This document shows, in pieces, positions 6,879 through 13,759 of a stretch of 19,937 nucleotides of DNA. Under the pieces are notes generated by a model. It was not told the DNA's origin. It saw nothing but the letters and a program-made list of their open reading frames with translations, and made no database searches. Numbering within the stretch: the first letter of the stretch is position 1; each line of letters starts with the position of its first letter. A program made the position numbers and the translations under genes. The DNA is from CAZJFC01 sp964545245 (GTDB lineage: Bacteria > Pseudomonadota > Alphaproteobacteria > Rickettsiales > 21-14-0-20-44-7), in NCBI GenBank assembly GCA_964545245.1, contig CAZJFC010000033.1, forward strand, positions 1 through 19,937, read 5' to 3'.

Positions 6879-7318
6879 ATGCGACAACATTACGAGGAAA
6901 TCACCCTGCCCTATTCCCCCCAGCAGCTTTACGCGCTGGTTTCCGACGTGGAGAAATACCCGGAATTCGTGCCGTGGTGCACCGCGCTCCGCGTGAAAGA
7001 GCGCAGCGAAAGGGAAATCACCGCTGATATGATGATCGGCTTCAAGGGAATCACCGAGAAATTCACCTCGAAAGTCCACCTGCTCGAAAATNNNNNNNNN
7101 NTGAAATCGATATCGAATATCTCAACGGCCCGTTCTCCCACCTTGAAAACAACTGGAAATTCATCCCGCACGGAAACGGCACGAAAATTGAGTTCTTTAT
7201 CAAGTTCCAGTTCAAATCCGCGCTGCTCCATGCGTTGATAGGCGGGCTTTTCGAGGCCGCCTGCCTTAAAATGGTACATGCCTTTACCGAACGGGCGAAG
7301 GAATTGTATGGTAGATAG
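6879..7318 (+). CDS. RatA/Coq10-like START-domain protein (gap in gene)
   Basis: Member of the polyketide-cyclase/Coq10 START-like family; in Proteobacteria these proteins are thought to bind ubiquinone, and the E. coli member was described as RatA, which hinders ribosome subunit joining. The N-terminal part has LPYSPQQLYALVSDVEKYPEFVPWC and FKGITEKFTSKV; after the gap the frame resumes with EIDIEYLNGPFSHLENNWKF and ends FEAACLKMVHAFTERAKELYGR. The run of ten N at 7092-7101 is not in frame: the two parts join only if the missing length is 2 modulo 3, and alignment with the family fits exactly 2 bases. The gene is therefore probably intact in the organism. Confidence 0.88.
7092..7101. other. 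Assembly gap (10 N) in ratA
   Basis: Ten N, most likely a fixed-length placeholder. The flanking coding frames are mutually shifted, so the real gap is not ten bases. Confidence 0.9.
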
Positions 7319-7366
7319 GATATAGGGAATGGGATATAGTGGCTGGTGAAAAATGGGAGTTGTCTA

Positions 7367-7777
7367 ATGGCAAAAGTCTTAAGTTTCAAGGATATGCTGG
7401 TTTGGCAAAAGGGTGTCACGCTCAGCATTGAGATTTTCCGGCTGGCAAAAAACTTTCCAAAACAGCAGGATTACATCCTTGGGCAACAGATACAGAGATG
7501 CGCCCTCTCCATCCCATCCAACATAGCCGAGGGATTCAATCGCGACGGGACTGGCGAATATATCTATCACATTTCTGTTGCCTTAGGCTCTTGCGCAGAA
7601 CTGGAAACTCAACTCATCATCGCTAAAGAAATGGGCTTTGCTCCAGCGGAAAAGTTTGATAACCTTATCAGCGAAGTGAATACTATCAGCAGAATGCTAA
7701 AAAAATTGAGCCTAAGACTAAGAGAAAAAACAAATAAACCCTTAACCACCAAATCCTATGCCCTATCCACTAATTAG
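7367..7777 (+). CDS. Four-helix bundle protein (23S rRNA IVP family)
   Basis: Belongs to the family of ~120-residue four-helix bundle proteins, first noticed inside 23S rRNA intervening sequences and now often found as stand-alone genes; the molecular role is unknown. Signature stretches are FKDMLVWQKGVTLSIEIFRLAKNFP, LGQQIQRCALSIPSNIAEGFNRDG and YIYHISVALGSCAELETQLIIA. The start at 7367 has GGGAG about 8 bases upstream; the ATG at 7346 would add seven residues and contains that site. The 136-residue protein has an extra basic tail (KTNKPLTTKSYALSTN). Its last 20 bp overlap purE in another frame. It sits between two housekeeping genes, not in an rRNA. Confidence 0.88.
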   Translation: MAKVLSFKDMLVWQKGVTLSIEIFRLAKNFPKQQDYILGQQIQRCALSIPSNIAEGFNRDGTGEYIYHISVALGSCAELETQLIIAKEMGFAPAEKFDNLISEVNTISRMLKKLSLRLREKTNKPLTTKSYALSTN

Positions 7778-8243
7778 CATCATCATGGGCAGCCAGTCGG
7801 ACTATGAAACCATGGCCGAAGCTGAAAAAATCCTGAAAGAACTCAAAATCCCGCATGAGGTAAAGATCGTCTCCGCGCACCGCACACCGGAGCGCATGTT
7901 TGAATTCGCGCAGAATGCCGAGAAACAAGGCATCAAGGTCATCATCGCCGGGGCGGGAGGCGCTGCCCACCTGCCGGGGATGGTCGCCGCGCTCACCCAC
8001 CTGCCCGTGCTCGGAGTGCCGGTCGAATCGAAAACACTGAAAGGCATGGACAGCCTGCTCTCAATCGCGCAGATGCCGGGTGGAATCCCGGTCGGGACGC
8101 TGGCAATCGGCAAGGCCGGGGCAAAAAACGCGGGGCTGCTCGCCGCCGCTATCATTGCGCTTTCCGACAAGGAAACCAGCAAACGCCTCAAAAAATGGCG
8201 CGGGGCGCAAAGTAAAAGCGTCAAGAAAACACCGAAAAAATAA
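7758..8243 (+). CDS. purE: N5-carboxyaminoimidazole ribonucleotide mutase
   Basis: Class I PurE, which converts N5-CAIR to CAIR in de novo purine synthesis, using the product of PurK. The 161-residue protein has the GSQSD phosphate-binding loop (11-15), SAHRTPE with the catalytic His41, AGAGGAAHLPG with His71, and the LGVPVES and MPGGIPVGTLAIG loops. The C-terminus ends in an unusually basic tail (KKWRGAQSKSVKKTPKK). No Shine-Dalgarno is seen before the ATG, and it overlaps the upstream four-helix-bundle gene by 20 bp, so translational coupling is likely. The partner purK lies downstream but is separated by 514 bp containing its own promoter, unlike the usual tight purEK pair. Confidence 0.96.
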   Translation: MPYPLISIIMGSQSDYETMAEAEKILKELKIPHEVKIVSAHRTPERMFEFAQNAEKQGIKVIIAGAGGAAHLPGMVAALTHLPVLGVPVESKTLKGMDSLLSIAQMPGGIPVGTLAIGKAGAKNAGLLAAAIIALSDKETSKRLKKWRGAQSKSVKKTPKK

Positions 8244-8365
8244 GTTTTTGGAACGTACCGGCACTGTAAATCAACAGCACAAATCCCGTGCTATCCTCCT
8301 TCATTCCTTTGGTTTCCTATATCCCTCATCATCTCCACACCACCATTGTCATTTCCGCATCCCAT

Positions 8366-8396
8366 TGTCATTCCCGCTCGGAGGCGGGGGTGACGG
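8366..8396. repeat. Short palindromic repeat, family C
   Basis: TGTCATTCCCGC...GCGGGGGTGAC forms a single hairpin (arms pair GTCA/TGAC and CCCGC/GCGGG) in the purE-purK gap. It resembles the ends of the longer elements at 3704-3781 and 4164-4260. Confidence 0.6.
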
Positions 8397-8501
8397 GAAA
8401 GGGATGATGAGCTGCTATAATTTGGATAAGTCACGACACATAGTAATTGTATTATTTTTACAATCAATTGATTTATAATGATATTATTTTAGCTAAAATA
8501 C

Positions 8502-8531
8502 TTGACAAGCAACTCTTGATTGTGCTATATT
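8502..8531 (+). promoter_or_regulatory. Strong sigma70-like promoter upstream of purK
   Basis: A perfect TTGACA (8502-8507) and TATATT (8526-8531) are separated by 18 bp and preceded by about 60 bp of AT-rich sequence. Transcription would start near 8537-8539, more than 200 bp before purK. Confidence 0.75.
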
Positions 8532-8535
8532 AGCG

Positions 8536-8680
8536 ATGTATCCAAGTAATGTGGGTAGCGCTGCCCGGAAAGCTGAAGATGCAGGTTGCAACCTTTTTTG
8601 ATGATTTTGAAAGATAAGATGTTTTTAAAAAATATTTGAAAAATAATTTTCCACATGCATGTGGTCTTGGGAGGGTAAAG
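8536..8680 (+). promoter_or_regulatory. Structured leader ahead of purK, possible RNA switch
   Basis: Possible pairings in the transcript: TCCAAG (8541-8546) with CTTGGgA (8666-8672), and ATGTGG (8549-8554) with CCACAT (8651-8656). Both compete with local hairpins: GGGTA-GCGC-TGCCC at 8553-8566 and the perfect palindrome CCACATG/CATGTGG at 8651-8664. The long-range form would cover part of the GGGAGGG ribosome site (8669-8675). A weak AGGT-TGCA-ACCT hairpin followed by six T lies at 8583-8599. A 21-codon frame (8536-8601, MYPSNVGSAARKAEDAGCNLF) begins next to the transcription start. A small RNA gene such as 6S RNA cannot be excluded. Confidence 0.4.
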
Positions 8681-8681
8681 A

Positions 8682-8846
8682 ATGAAGAAAAGAGGATTTA
8701 GAAGGATTTTTACGAAAAAGTTGCGAAATCAGGGAAATACGCTAGATTCCGCAGCTCATGTTAAAAGCGAACAGCATTATCGGTATCCTTGGCGGCGGGC
8801 AGCTTGGCCGCATGACCTCAATAGCCGCAGCCTCGCTGGGTTATAA
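8682..8846 (+). CDS. Possible 54-residue basic small protein / leader peptide
   Basis: ATG at 8682 follows the strongest ribosome site in the region (GGGAGGG, 6 bases before the ATG) and opens a 54-codon frame ending at 8846, inside purK in another frame. The first 16 residues, MKKRGFRRIFTKKLRN, are very basic; the part overlapping purK is probably fixed by the purK sequence and looks unselected. purK itself has no visible ribosome site, so translation of this frame across the purK start could couple to it. Whether a peptide is made is uncertain, and it could be a leader peptide rather than a functional protein. Confidence 0.35.
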   Translation: MKKRGFRRIFTKKLRNQGNTLDSAAHVKSEQHYRYPWRRAAWPHDLNSRSLAGL

Positions 8847-9810
8847 GGTGCATGTCTACACGCCGGAGCATGACAGCCCGACCGAGCATATCTGCTTCAA
8901 GACCACTAACGCGGATTATCTCGACGAGGCAAAACTGGCGGAATTCGCCAAAAGCGTGAGCCTGGTGAGTTTCGAGTTTGAGAATATCCCTTACCGGACG
9001 CTGGAAATCCTGGAGAAACACGTCACCGTGCATCCATCTTCGGGCGTGATAAAGATCTGCCAGAACCGCCTGCGCGAAAAAGATTTCGTGAACTCGCTGG
9101 GCATTGCCACCGCGCCTTATGCCGCGGTGCGTAATGAGAAGGAGTTGGAGGAGGCGCTGGAGCGGATTGGCACGCCGTCGATCCTGAAAACTACTGAGAT
9201 GGGGTATGACGGCAAGGGACAGATTAGAATCCAGAGTTTAGAATCCAGAGTTGAGGTTAAAGATGGGGTTGAATATGTGCTGGAAGGGTTTGTGGAGTTC
9301 AGCAAGGAGATCTCGGTGATCGTGGCGCGCAACAAAAACGGCGAAACCGCGTGCTATGAGCCGGTGGAGAATGTGCATAAGAACCATATCCTCGATGAGT
9401 CGATTTCGCCTGCCGATATTGCGCCGGAGCTTGCGGAAAGCGCGAAGCAAATCGCGATAAAAATTGCCGACGGGCTGGAGCTGGTGGGCATTTTGGCGGT
9501 GGAAATGTTTGTCACCGAAGACGGGCTTAAAGTGAATGAGCTTGCGCCGCGGCCACATAATTCGGGGCATCACACGATTGATTCCTGCGTCACCAGCCAG
9601 TTCGAGCAATTCGTGCGGGCGATAACAAATTTGCCACTTGGCTCGGTGCGCCAGCATTCAAAAGCAGTGATGAAAAACCTTATCGGCGATGAGGTGAATG
9701 ATATTGAAAAATATCTGGATGATAAGAACGCCAAGCTGCATTTGTATGGCAAGAACCACCCTCGCCCCGGACGCAAGATGGGGCATGTGACTTTGATAGG
9801 AAGTCATTAG
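8758..9810 (+). CDS. purK: 5-(carboxyamino)imidazole ribonucleotide synthase
   Basis: PurK carboxylates AIR with ATP and bicarbonate to give N5-CAIR, the substrate of PurE. This is an ATP-grasp enzyme of 350 residues with the N-terminal GILGGGQLGRM loop (9-19), FEFENIP, the central ILKTTEMGYDGKGQ, LEGFVEFSKEISVIVARN, and the metal/ATP site VEMFVTEDGLKVNELAPRPHNSGHHTID. The ATG at 8758 is the only sensible start, since an in-frame TAG lies 15 bases upstream; no Shine-Dalgarno is seen. A 14-bp tandem repeat (9224-9251) sits in a variable loop after GYDGKGQ. Separation from purE by its own promoter suggests independent control. Confidence 0.95.
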   Translation: MLKANSIIGILGGGQLGRMTSIAAASLGYKVHVYTPEHDSPTEHICFKTTNADYLDEAKLAEFAKSVSLVSFEFENIPYRTLEILEKHVTVHPSSGVIKICQNRLREKDFVNSLGIATAPYAAVRNEKELEEALERIGTPSILKTTEMGYDGKGQIRIQSLESRVEVKDGVEYVLEGFVEFSKEISVIVARNKNGETACYEPVENVHKNHILDESISPADIAPELAESAKQIAIKIADGLELVGILAVEMFVTEDGLKVNELAPRPHNSGHHTIDSCVTSQFEQFVRAITNLPLGSVRQHSKAVMKNLIGDEVNDIEKYLDDKNAKLHLYGKNHPRPGRKMGHVTLIGSH

Positions 9811-9843
9811 TTGTTGGTGAAGTCGGTAGTGGTCGGTAGCTTC

Positions 9844-9920
9844 CACCCCCCTTATATCCCCCCTGATAGGGGGGAGAATCGTACCCCCCTCTCCTATCAG
9901 GAGAGGGCTGGGGTGAGGTG
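9844..9920. repeat. MITE/REP-like palindromic repeat, family A, copy 2 (inverted)
   Basis: Carries CCTGATAGG and CTCTCCTATCAGGAGAG palindromes and ends GGGGTGAGGTG, the reverse complement of the CACCTCACCCC start of copies 1 and 3. It lies between the convergent purK and DHS-like genes. Confidence 0.8.
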
Positions 9921-9933
9921 CTCTAATGACTGA

Positions 9934-10899
9934 TTATCTACCTAACACATAATTAAAAATCAGCGGGGCGACGATTGTGGCGTCGGAGTGGATGACGAAT
10001 TTCGGGGTATCCACCGCGAGTTTGCCCCAAGTTATTTTCTCGTTGGGGAGAGCGCCGGAATAGCCGCCATAGCTCTCCTGCGCGTCGGTTATCTGGCAAA
10101 AATATGTCCATAGCTTCGCGTCTTCCTCTAAATCCTGATGGATCAGCGGCACTACGCAAATCGGGAAATCACCGGCGATGCCGCCGCCTATCTGGAAAAA
10201 GCCGAGGTCGTATTTGCCGGTATATTCCTTGTACCACTCGACAAGGGCGCGCATATATTGCAAGCCGGTTTTCACTGCGTGGACGCTGAAATTGTTTTTG
10301 TAAGTGTGGCCGATGAAGAAATTGCCGAAGGTGGAATCCTCCCAGCCCGGCACGAAAACCGGCAGGTTCTTTTCCGCCGCCGCGATGATCCAGCTATTTT
10401 CTTTCGGGATTTGCAGGGTTTTCTGGAACTCATGGTTCAGCGCTATCTTATACATGAATTCGTGCGGGAAAAGCGGCTGGTTGTTGTCGCTTGCTGCTTT
10501 CCACAGCGGCACGATGAAATTTTCCAGCTTGCGCATCGCCTCCTCTTCCGGGATACAGGTATCGGTCACGCGGTTGAAATGGTTGTTCACCAGTTCTTCC
10601 TCGTCCTGCGGGGTGAGGTCGCGGTAATTCGGGATGCGCTTGTAATGGTCGTGGGCGACGGCGTTGAACAAATCCTCCTCAAGGTTCGCGCCGGTGCAGC
10701 AGATCGCGTGGACTTTGTCCTGACGGATCATCTCGGCGAGCGAGCGGCCAAGCTCGGCGGTGGACATTGCGCCAGCAAGGGTTACGAACATCTTGCCGCC
10801 GTTTTCAACGTGCTGCTTGTAACCGCGCGCGGAATCCTTCAGCGCAGCCGCGTTGAAATGGTGGTAGTTGTTCTCGATAAAATCAGTGATCGCGCCCAT
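9934..10899 (-). CDS. Deoxyhypusine synthase-like protein (probable homospermidine-type synthase)
   Basis: A 321-residue member of the deoxyhypusine synthase family. Bacteria lack the eIF5A substrate, and bacterial homologs (for example cyanobacterial SpeY) have been linked to making sym-homospermidine by aminobutyl transfer. Family marks are NLEEDLFN (72-79), FVPGWEDSTFGN (182-193), GGGIAGDFP (238-246) and ITWGKL with Lys293 at the position of the catalytic lysine, then SDATIVAPL. The eukaryotic HH(I)ANA segment is replaced, as expected for the bacterial branch. A good Shine-Dalgarno (AAGGAAAGG) precedes the ATG. It follows the decarboxylase by 69 bp on the same strand, so the two probably form a polyamine operon in which the decarboxylase supplies the diamine. 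Confidence 0.88.
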   Translation of the reverse strand: MGAITDFIENNYHHFNAAALKDSARGYKQHVENGGKMFVTLAGAMSTAELGRSLAEMIRQDKVHAICCTGANLEEDLFNAVAHDHYKRIPNYRDLTPQDEEELVNNHFNRVTDTCIPEEEAMRKLENFIVPLWKAASDNNQPLFPHEFMYKIALNHEFQKTLQIPKENSWIIAAAEKNLPVFVPGWEDSTFGNFFIGHTYKNNFSVHAVKTGLQYMRALVEWYKEYTGKYDLGFFQIGGGIAGDFPICVVPLIHQDLEEDAKLWTYFCQITDAQESYGGYSGALPNEKITWGKLAVDTPKFVIHSDATIVAPLIFNYVLGR

Positions 10900-10921
10900 T
10901 TTCCTTTCCTTCTAATTAAGA

Positions 10922-10940
10922 CCCCCGCCTAAAGCGGGGG
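10922..10940 (-). terminator. GC-rich hairpin between decarboxylase and DHS-like gene
   Basis: Perfect inverted repeat CCCCCGC (10922-10928), 5-base loop, GCGGGGG (10934-10940). On the minus strand it is followed by GTCTTAATTAG, not a true U-run, so it may be a partial terminator or a mRNA stability or processing hairpin that sets different levels for the two genes. Confidence 0.55.
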
Positions 10941-10968
10941 CCGGTATTTGTTGAAGCTGCCCTTCCCG

Positions 10969-12186
10969 TTAGACTTCCAGCCTCGTGACGTTGGAGGCAA
11001 CCTGAGGCAGCGGTTCACCGTTCTGCTTCTGCTTGCGGTACATTGAAAGCATCGGCTTGTCTTCGCTTTCCACTTCGATGATGCCGTTGAAACCGTTGAA
11101 GTTGGTGCGGAACACGCCGCCGTAAGCGCCAAGCTGGCCGACTTCGATGTAGTCGCCTTCCTTGATGTCGTCAGGCAGCATGAACGGGCCTTCCATGAAA
11201 TCCGCCGAGTCGCAGGTCGGGCCGTAGAAGCTGAACGGGATCAGCGGCTCGCCTTTCGACTTTTTGCCTTTGGTGCGGATGAGTTTTACCGGGAACTGCC
11301 ATTTCGGCACGCCTGCATCGAAAAGGCTGCCGTAGGTGCCGTCGTTGATGTAGAGGTATTGGCCTTTGCGGAGTTCCACACGGACGACCACCGAACCACA
11401 TTCCGCGACAAGCGCGCGGCCCGGTTCGCAGAGCAGTTCGCATCTGTTCCTGAAGCCGAGCTTCATGAACTCGCGGTGGATGGCCTGGGTGTATTCCTTC
11501 ATCGCGGGCGGTTCCATGCCGGGATAAGCGGATGGGAAGCCGCCGCCAACATCGAGCATGTCGATCTGCACACCGGCCTCGCGGATGATCTCGCCCGCAT
11601 ATTGGATGGCTTCACGGTATGCGTCCGGGTGCATCGACTGCGAGCCGACGTGGAAGCATATGCCCAGCTTCGCCGCGAATTTGCGGGTGTGGCAGAGCAG
11701 GTCAACCGCGTCTTCGCCGGTCGCGCCGAATTTATGCGTAAGCTCAAGCTCCGCGTAGTTGTTCTTGATGCCTAAGCGGACGTAGAGGTTAAGGTCTTCG
11801 GCGTATTCGGTTTCGCCGAGGATCTTCTCCAGTTCGTTGTAGCTATCAAGCGAAAAGTCGCGCACGCCGTATTTGAAGTAAGCCTCACGGATTGACTCGC
11901 GCGGCTTTATCGGGTGCATGTAGTATTTTTTCGCGTCCGGGAAAAGCCCGTGGATGAGCTTTACTTCCGCTATCGACGCCACGTCAAAACTCGTGATGCC
12001 GGATGCGTGAAGCTCTTTCAGGACTTCCGGGTCTGCGTTTGTCTTTACCGCAAACATGACCGTTCCGCGAAAATTGCGGGTGAACCATTTTGCTGATTTT
12101 TGAAGTGATTTTCTTCTCAAAACGTGAAGAGGCACATCAGGTGAAAGGGATTTAACTGCCCTTTCTACATCTTGGTATCTTTCCAT
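10969..12186 (-). CDS. PLP-dependent ornithine/lysine-type decarboxylase (fold III)
   Basis: Group IV (alanine-racemase fold) basic amino-acid decarboxylase that would make putrescine or cadaverine. From ATG 12186 it has 405 residues. Key features: AVKTN with the PLP lysine Lys48, HVGSQ (179-183), GGGFP (214-218) for phosphate binding, CEPGRALVAE (253-262), active-site Cys325-Asp326 in GPTCDSADF, and GAYGGVF near the end. A TTG at 12201 would add five residues; the ATG is preferred. Substrate (ornithine, lysine or both) cannot be told from sequence alone. The probable speF-type leader upstream and the DHS-like gene downstream support a polyamine role and favour ornithine. Confidence 0.93.
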   Translation of the reverse strand: MERYQDVERAVKSLSPDVPLHVLRRKSLQKSAKWFTRNFRGTVMFAVKTNADPEVLKELHASGITSFDVASIAEVKLIHGLFPDAKKYYMHPIKPRESIREAYFKYGVRDFSLDSYNELEKILGETEYAEDLNLYVRLGIKNNYAELELTHKFGATGEDAVDLLCHTRKFAAKLGICFHVGSQSMHPDAYREAIQYAGEIIREAGVQIDMLDVGGGFPSAYPGMEPPAMKEYTQAIHREFMKLGFRNRCELLCEPGRALVAECGSVVVRVELRKGQYLYINDGTYGSLFDAGVPKWQFPVKLIRTKGKKSKGEPLIPFSFYGPTCDSADFMEGPFMLPDDIKEGDYIEVGQLGAYGGVFRTNFNGFNGIIEVESEDKPMLSMYRKQKQNGEPLPQVASNVTRLEV

Positions 12187-12194
12187 CTCATAAA

Positions 12195-12340
12195 ACCCCA
12201 AAGTTACTTGTTAAACAAATAACTGATTTGGCTTTAATGGTTGGCCTCCCTATGGTTGGTTTCCCCTATATACCGCTTCAGTGTCCCAAAGTGCAAATGC
12301 GTCGATACCATCTTCCGCATTCACAATATTTACGTTGCCG
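12195..12340 (-). promoter_or_regulatory. Probable speF-type leader RNA
   Basis: The ~145-base untranslated leader of the decarboxylase is strikingly non-random: on the minus strand it contains TATAGGGGAAACCAACC followed directly by CATAGGGAGGCCAACC, and upstream GCACTTTGGGACACTGAAGC. The speF motif is a known structured leader upstream of ornithine decarboxylase genes in Alphaproteobacteria; position and composition fit, but I assign it from recall and context without a covariance search. It would be expected to control decarboxylase expression. The two near-repeats correspond to 12238-12254 and 12254-12270 on the plus strand. Confidence 0.55.
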
Positions 12341-12344
12341 CGCT

Positions 12345-12372
12345 TATATAATAATTGAACGACAAATGTAAA
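12345..12372 (-). promoter_or_regulatory. Candidate promoter of the polyamine operon
   Basis: On the minus strand TTTACA (12372-12367) and TATATA (12350-12345) are separated by 16 bp, giving a start near 12338 and the leader described above. Confidence 0.5.
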
Positions 12373-12551
12373 TACCTTTTTTTATTCTTTACTCAAAAAA
12401 CCACTCATATTTTTCCGGGTAGCTTTTTAAGTAATACCATAGGTACTTTTACAGTTTTTATTATATCAGAATATATATCAACATAAAACAATTAATTTAC
12501 CCTTAAGAACACAAAAAATTTTCCGACTGCGCGATGCGGGTTACAGTGGGT
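12373..12551. other. AT-rich intergenic stretch
   Basis: Together with the leader this makes about 365 bp without a gene between the decarboxylase and the M48 protease. It is very AT-rich, with no ORF, RNA or strong palindrome that I can support. Confidence 0.5.
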
Positions 12552-13637
12552 TTATCTTTGGCGGGTGGCGGGTTCTTCCTCTGCCACTCCTGACTCCCTG
12601 CGTTCTTTTTCGCGGATGAGGCTCTGAACCCTGTCCCTGGGTATGGGATGGGTCGAAAAAATGTTATACTGCGTGCGGCATTTATAAACGAACTCCTCAG
12701 CAGATTCGCGGTATTTCCTGCCGACTTCCTCAGCGGGGATATCTGCTTTATGCGGGTCGTCATAATCCCTCACAAGCGCGGCTACATATCCAACCGTGCC
12801 GGAAATATTAGATACCACTTTTGAAACCCATTTCCTGCCGTAATATGCCCTGTCATCTTCATCTTCCTTTATCCATTTATCGATTGCCGCATCAAAACCG
12901 GCAACCTCCGCACCGGCAATATCCGCTTCAAACTCCTGCGTGCGGCTTTCCTGCATTGCCTTATACCTGAACACGGCCATCAACGACGCAAAAAGCAAAC
13001 CAGCACCAACATAAAATTCCTTGCTGAAGCCATCGGCGGCTATCATGACCTGACCCGCCTGCTTAATCCCCGGAATGCCGGATTCTTTCATCAGGTCTTT
13101 TGAAACAAAAGCCAATCCGCCACCAATAAAAAATTTTCCAGCCCAATAGTTTAATTTTTCAACCACCGTTCTATAGGCTCTTTCTATTGTCTTATCCTGA
13201 TACAGATGATGCAACTCATGCCCTATCGTAGACTTGATCTGTTCATCAGACCTTCCCCTTACCGCACCCAAATTCATGGTTATCGAAATCATGTCACTGT
13301 TGGCATAAGCATTATGGTAGTTAACGTCCCTAAAATATAACGCCGGAATAATTTTATCTCCCCTTGCTTCGCATACTTCCTTCAAGAGCCTTTCCACCCG
13401 CTCTACATCTTCCTCAATTCCTTTCAGTTCATGAACCTTATATCTATAAGCAATTCCAGTTTGGGATATCTCTTCATTATCCCGGTGCGGCCGCCTGTTA
13501 ATGTTTCCGGTAAAGTGAAAGGCAACATTTCTTTTTCCACTTTCAATTTTCTCCGCGAACCTATGCAGCTTATTCTTTCCCGCATCCAACAGGAAATCCA
13601 GAATCTTCAATTTCTGATGCGGGGGTAACTCGTCCAT
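12552..13637 (-). CDS. M48-family zinc metalloprotease
   Basis: A 361-residue protein of the M48 (Ste24/HtpX/Oma1-like) peptidase group. The zinc site is HELHH at 140-144 (in TIGHELHHLY) with the third ligand expected at Glu235 in RTQEFEADIAGAE. The C-terminal FSTHPIPRDRVQSLI matches the conserved THPxxxxRi motif. There is no signal peptide; two moderately hydrophobic, glycine-rich stretches (about 168-182 and 208-224) may associate with membrane. The start is supported by AGGA shortly before the ATG. The N-terminal ~60 residues, charged and helical, are not recognised. It stands alone, diverging from the formyltransferase. Codon use looks less GC-rich than its neighbours. Substrate is unknown. 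Confidence 0.88.
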   Translation of the reverse strand: MDELPPHQKLKILDFLLDAGKNKLHRFAEKIESGKRNVAFHFTGNINRRPHRDNEEISQTGIAYRYKVHELKGIEEDVERVERLLKEVCEARGDKIIPALYFRDVNYHNAYANSDMISITMNLGAVRGRSDEQIKSTIGHELHHLYQDKTIERAYRTVVEKLNYWAGKFFIGGGLAFVSKDLMKESGIPGIKQAGQVMIAADGFSKEFYVGAGLLFASLMAVFRYKAMQESRTQEFEADIAGAEVAGFDAAIDKWIKEDEDDRAYYGRKWVSKVVSNISGTVGYVAALVRDYDDPHKADIPAEEVGRKYRESAEEFVYKCRTQYNIFSTHPIPRDRVQSLIREKERRESGVAEEEPATRQR

Positions 13638-13759
13638 GCCTATCCTATAACACCGATTTATTACAAATTATTGACAATCACCGCAGATTTTCAAGCAATT
13701 CCGCGTTGTGCAGCGCAATAATTAATAATTATGTAATACCAAAACGCTATCATTAGGCT

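Larger units (their letters stand above)
8244..8757 (+). other. purE-purK intergenic region
   Basis: These 514 bases hold no conventional gene. In order: a loosely repeated stretch with GTCATT words, a short family-C hairpin at 8366-8396, an AT-rich tract (about 8440-8500) that could act as an UP element, a strong promoter at 8502-8531, and a leader with several inverted repeats and a small ORF with a good ribosome site. Confidence 0.7.

Noticed and set aside
6879..7318. ratA as a pseudogene
   Set aside because: The frame break coincides exactly with the N run, and both halves match the family on either side, so an assembly gap is the simpler explanation.
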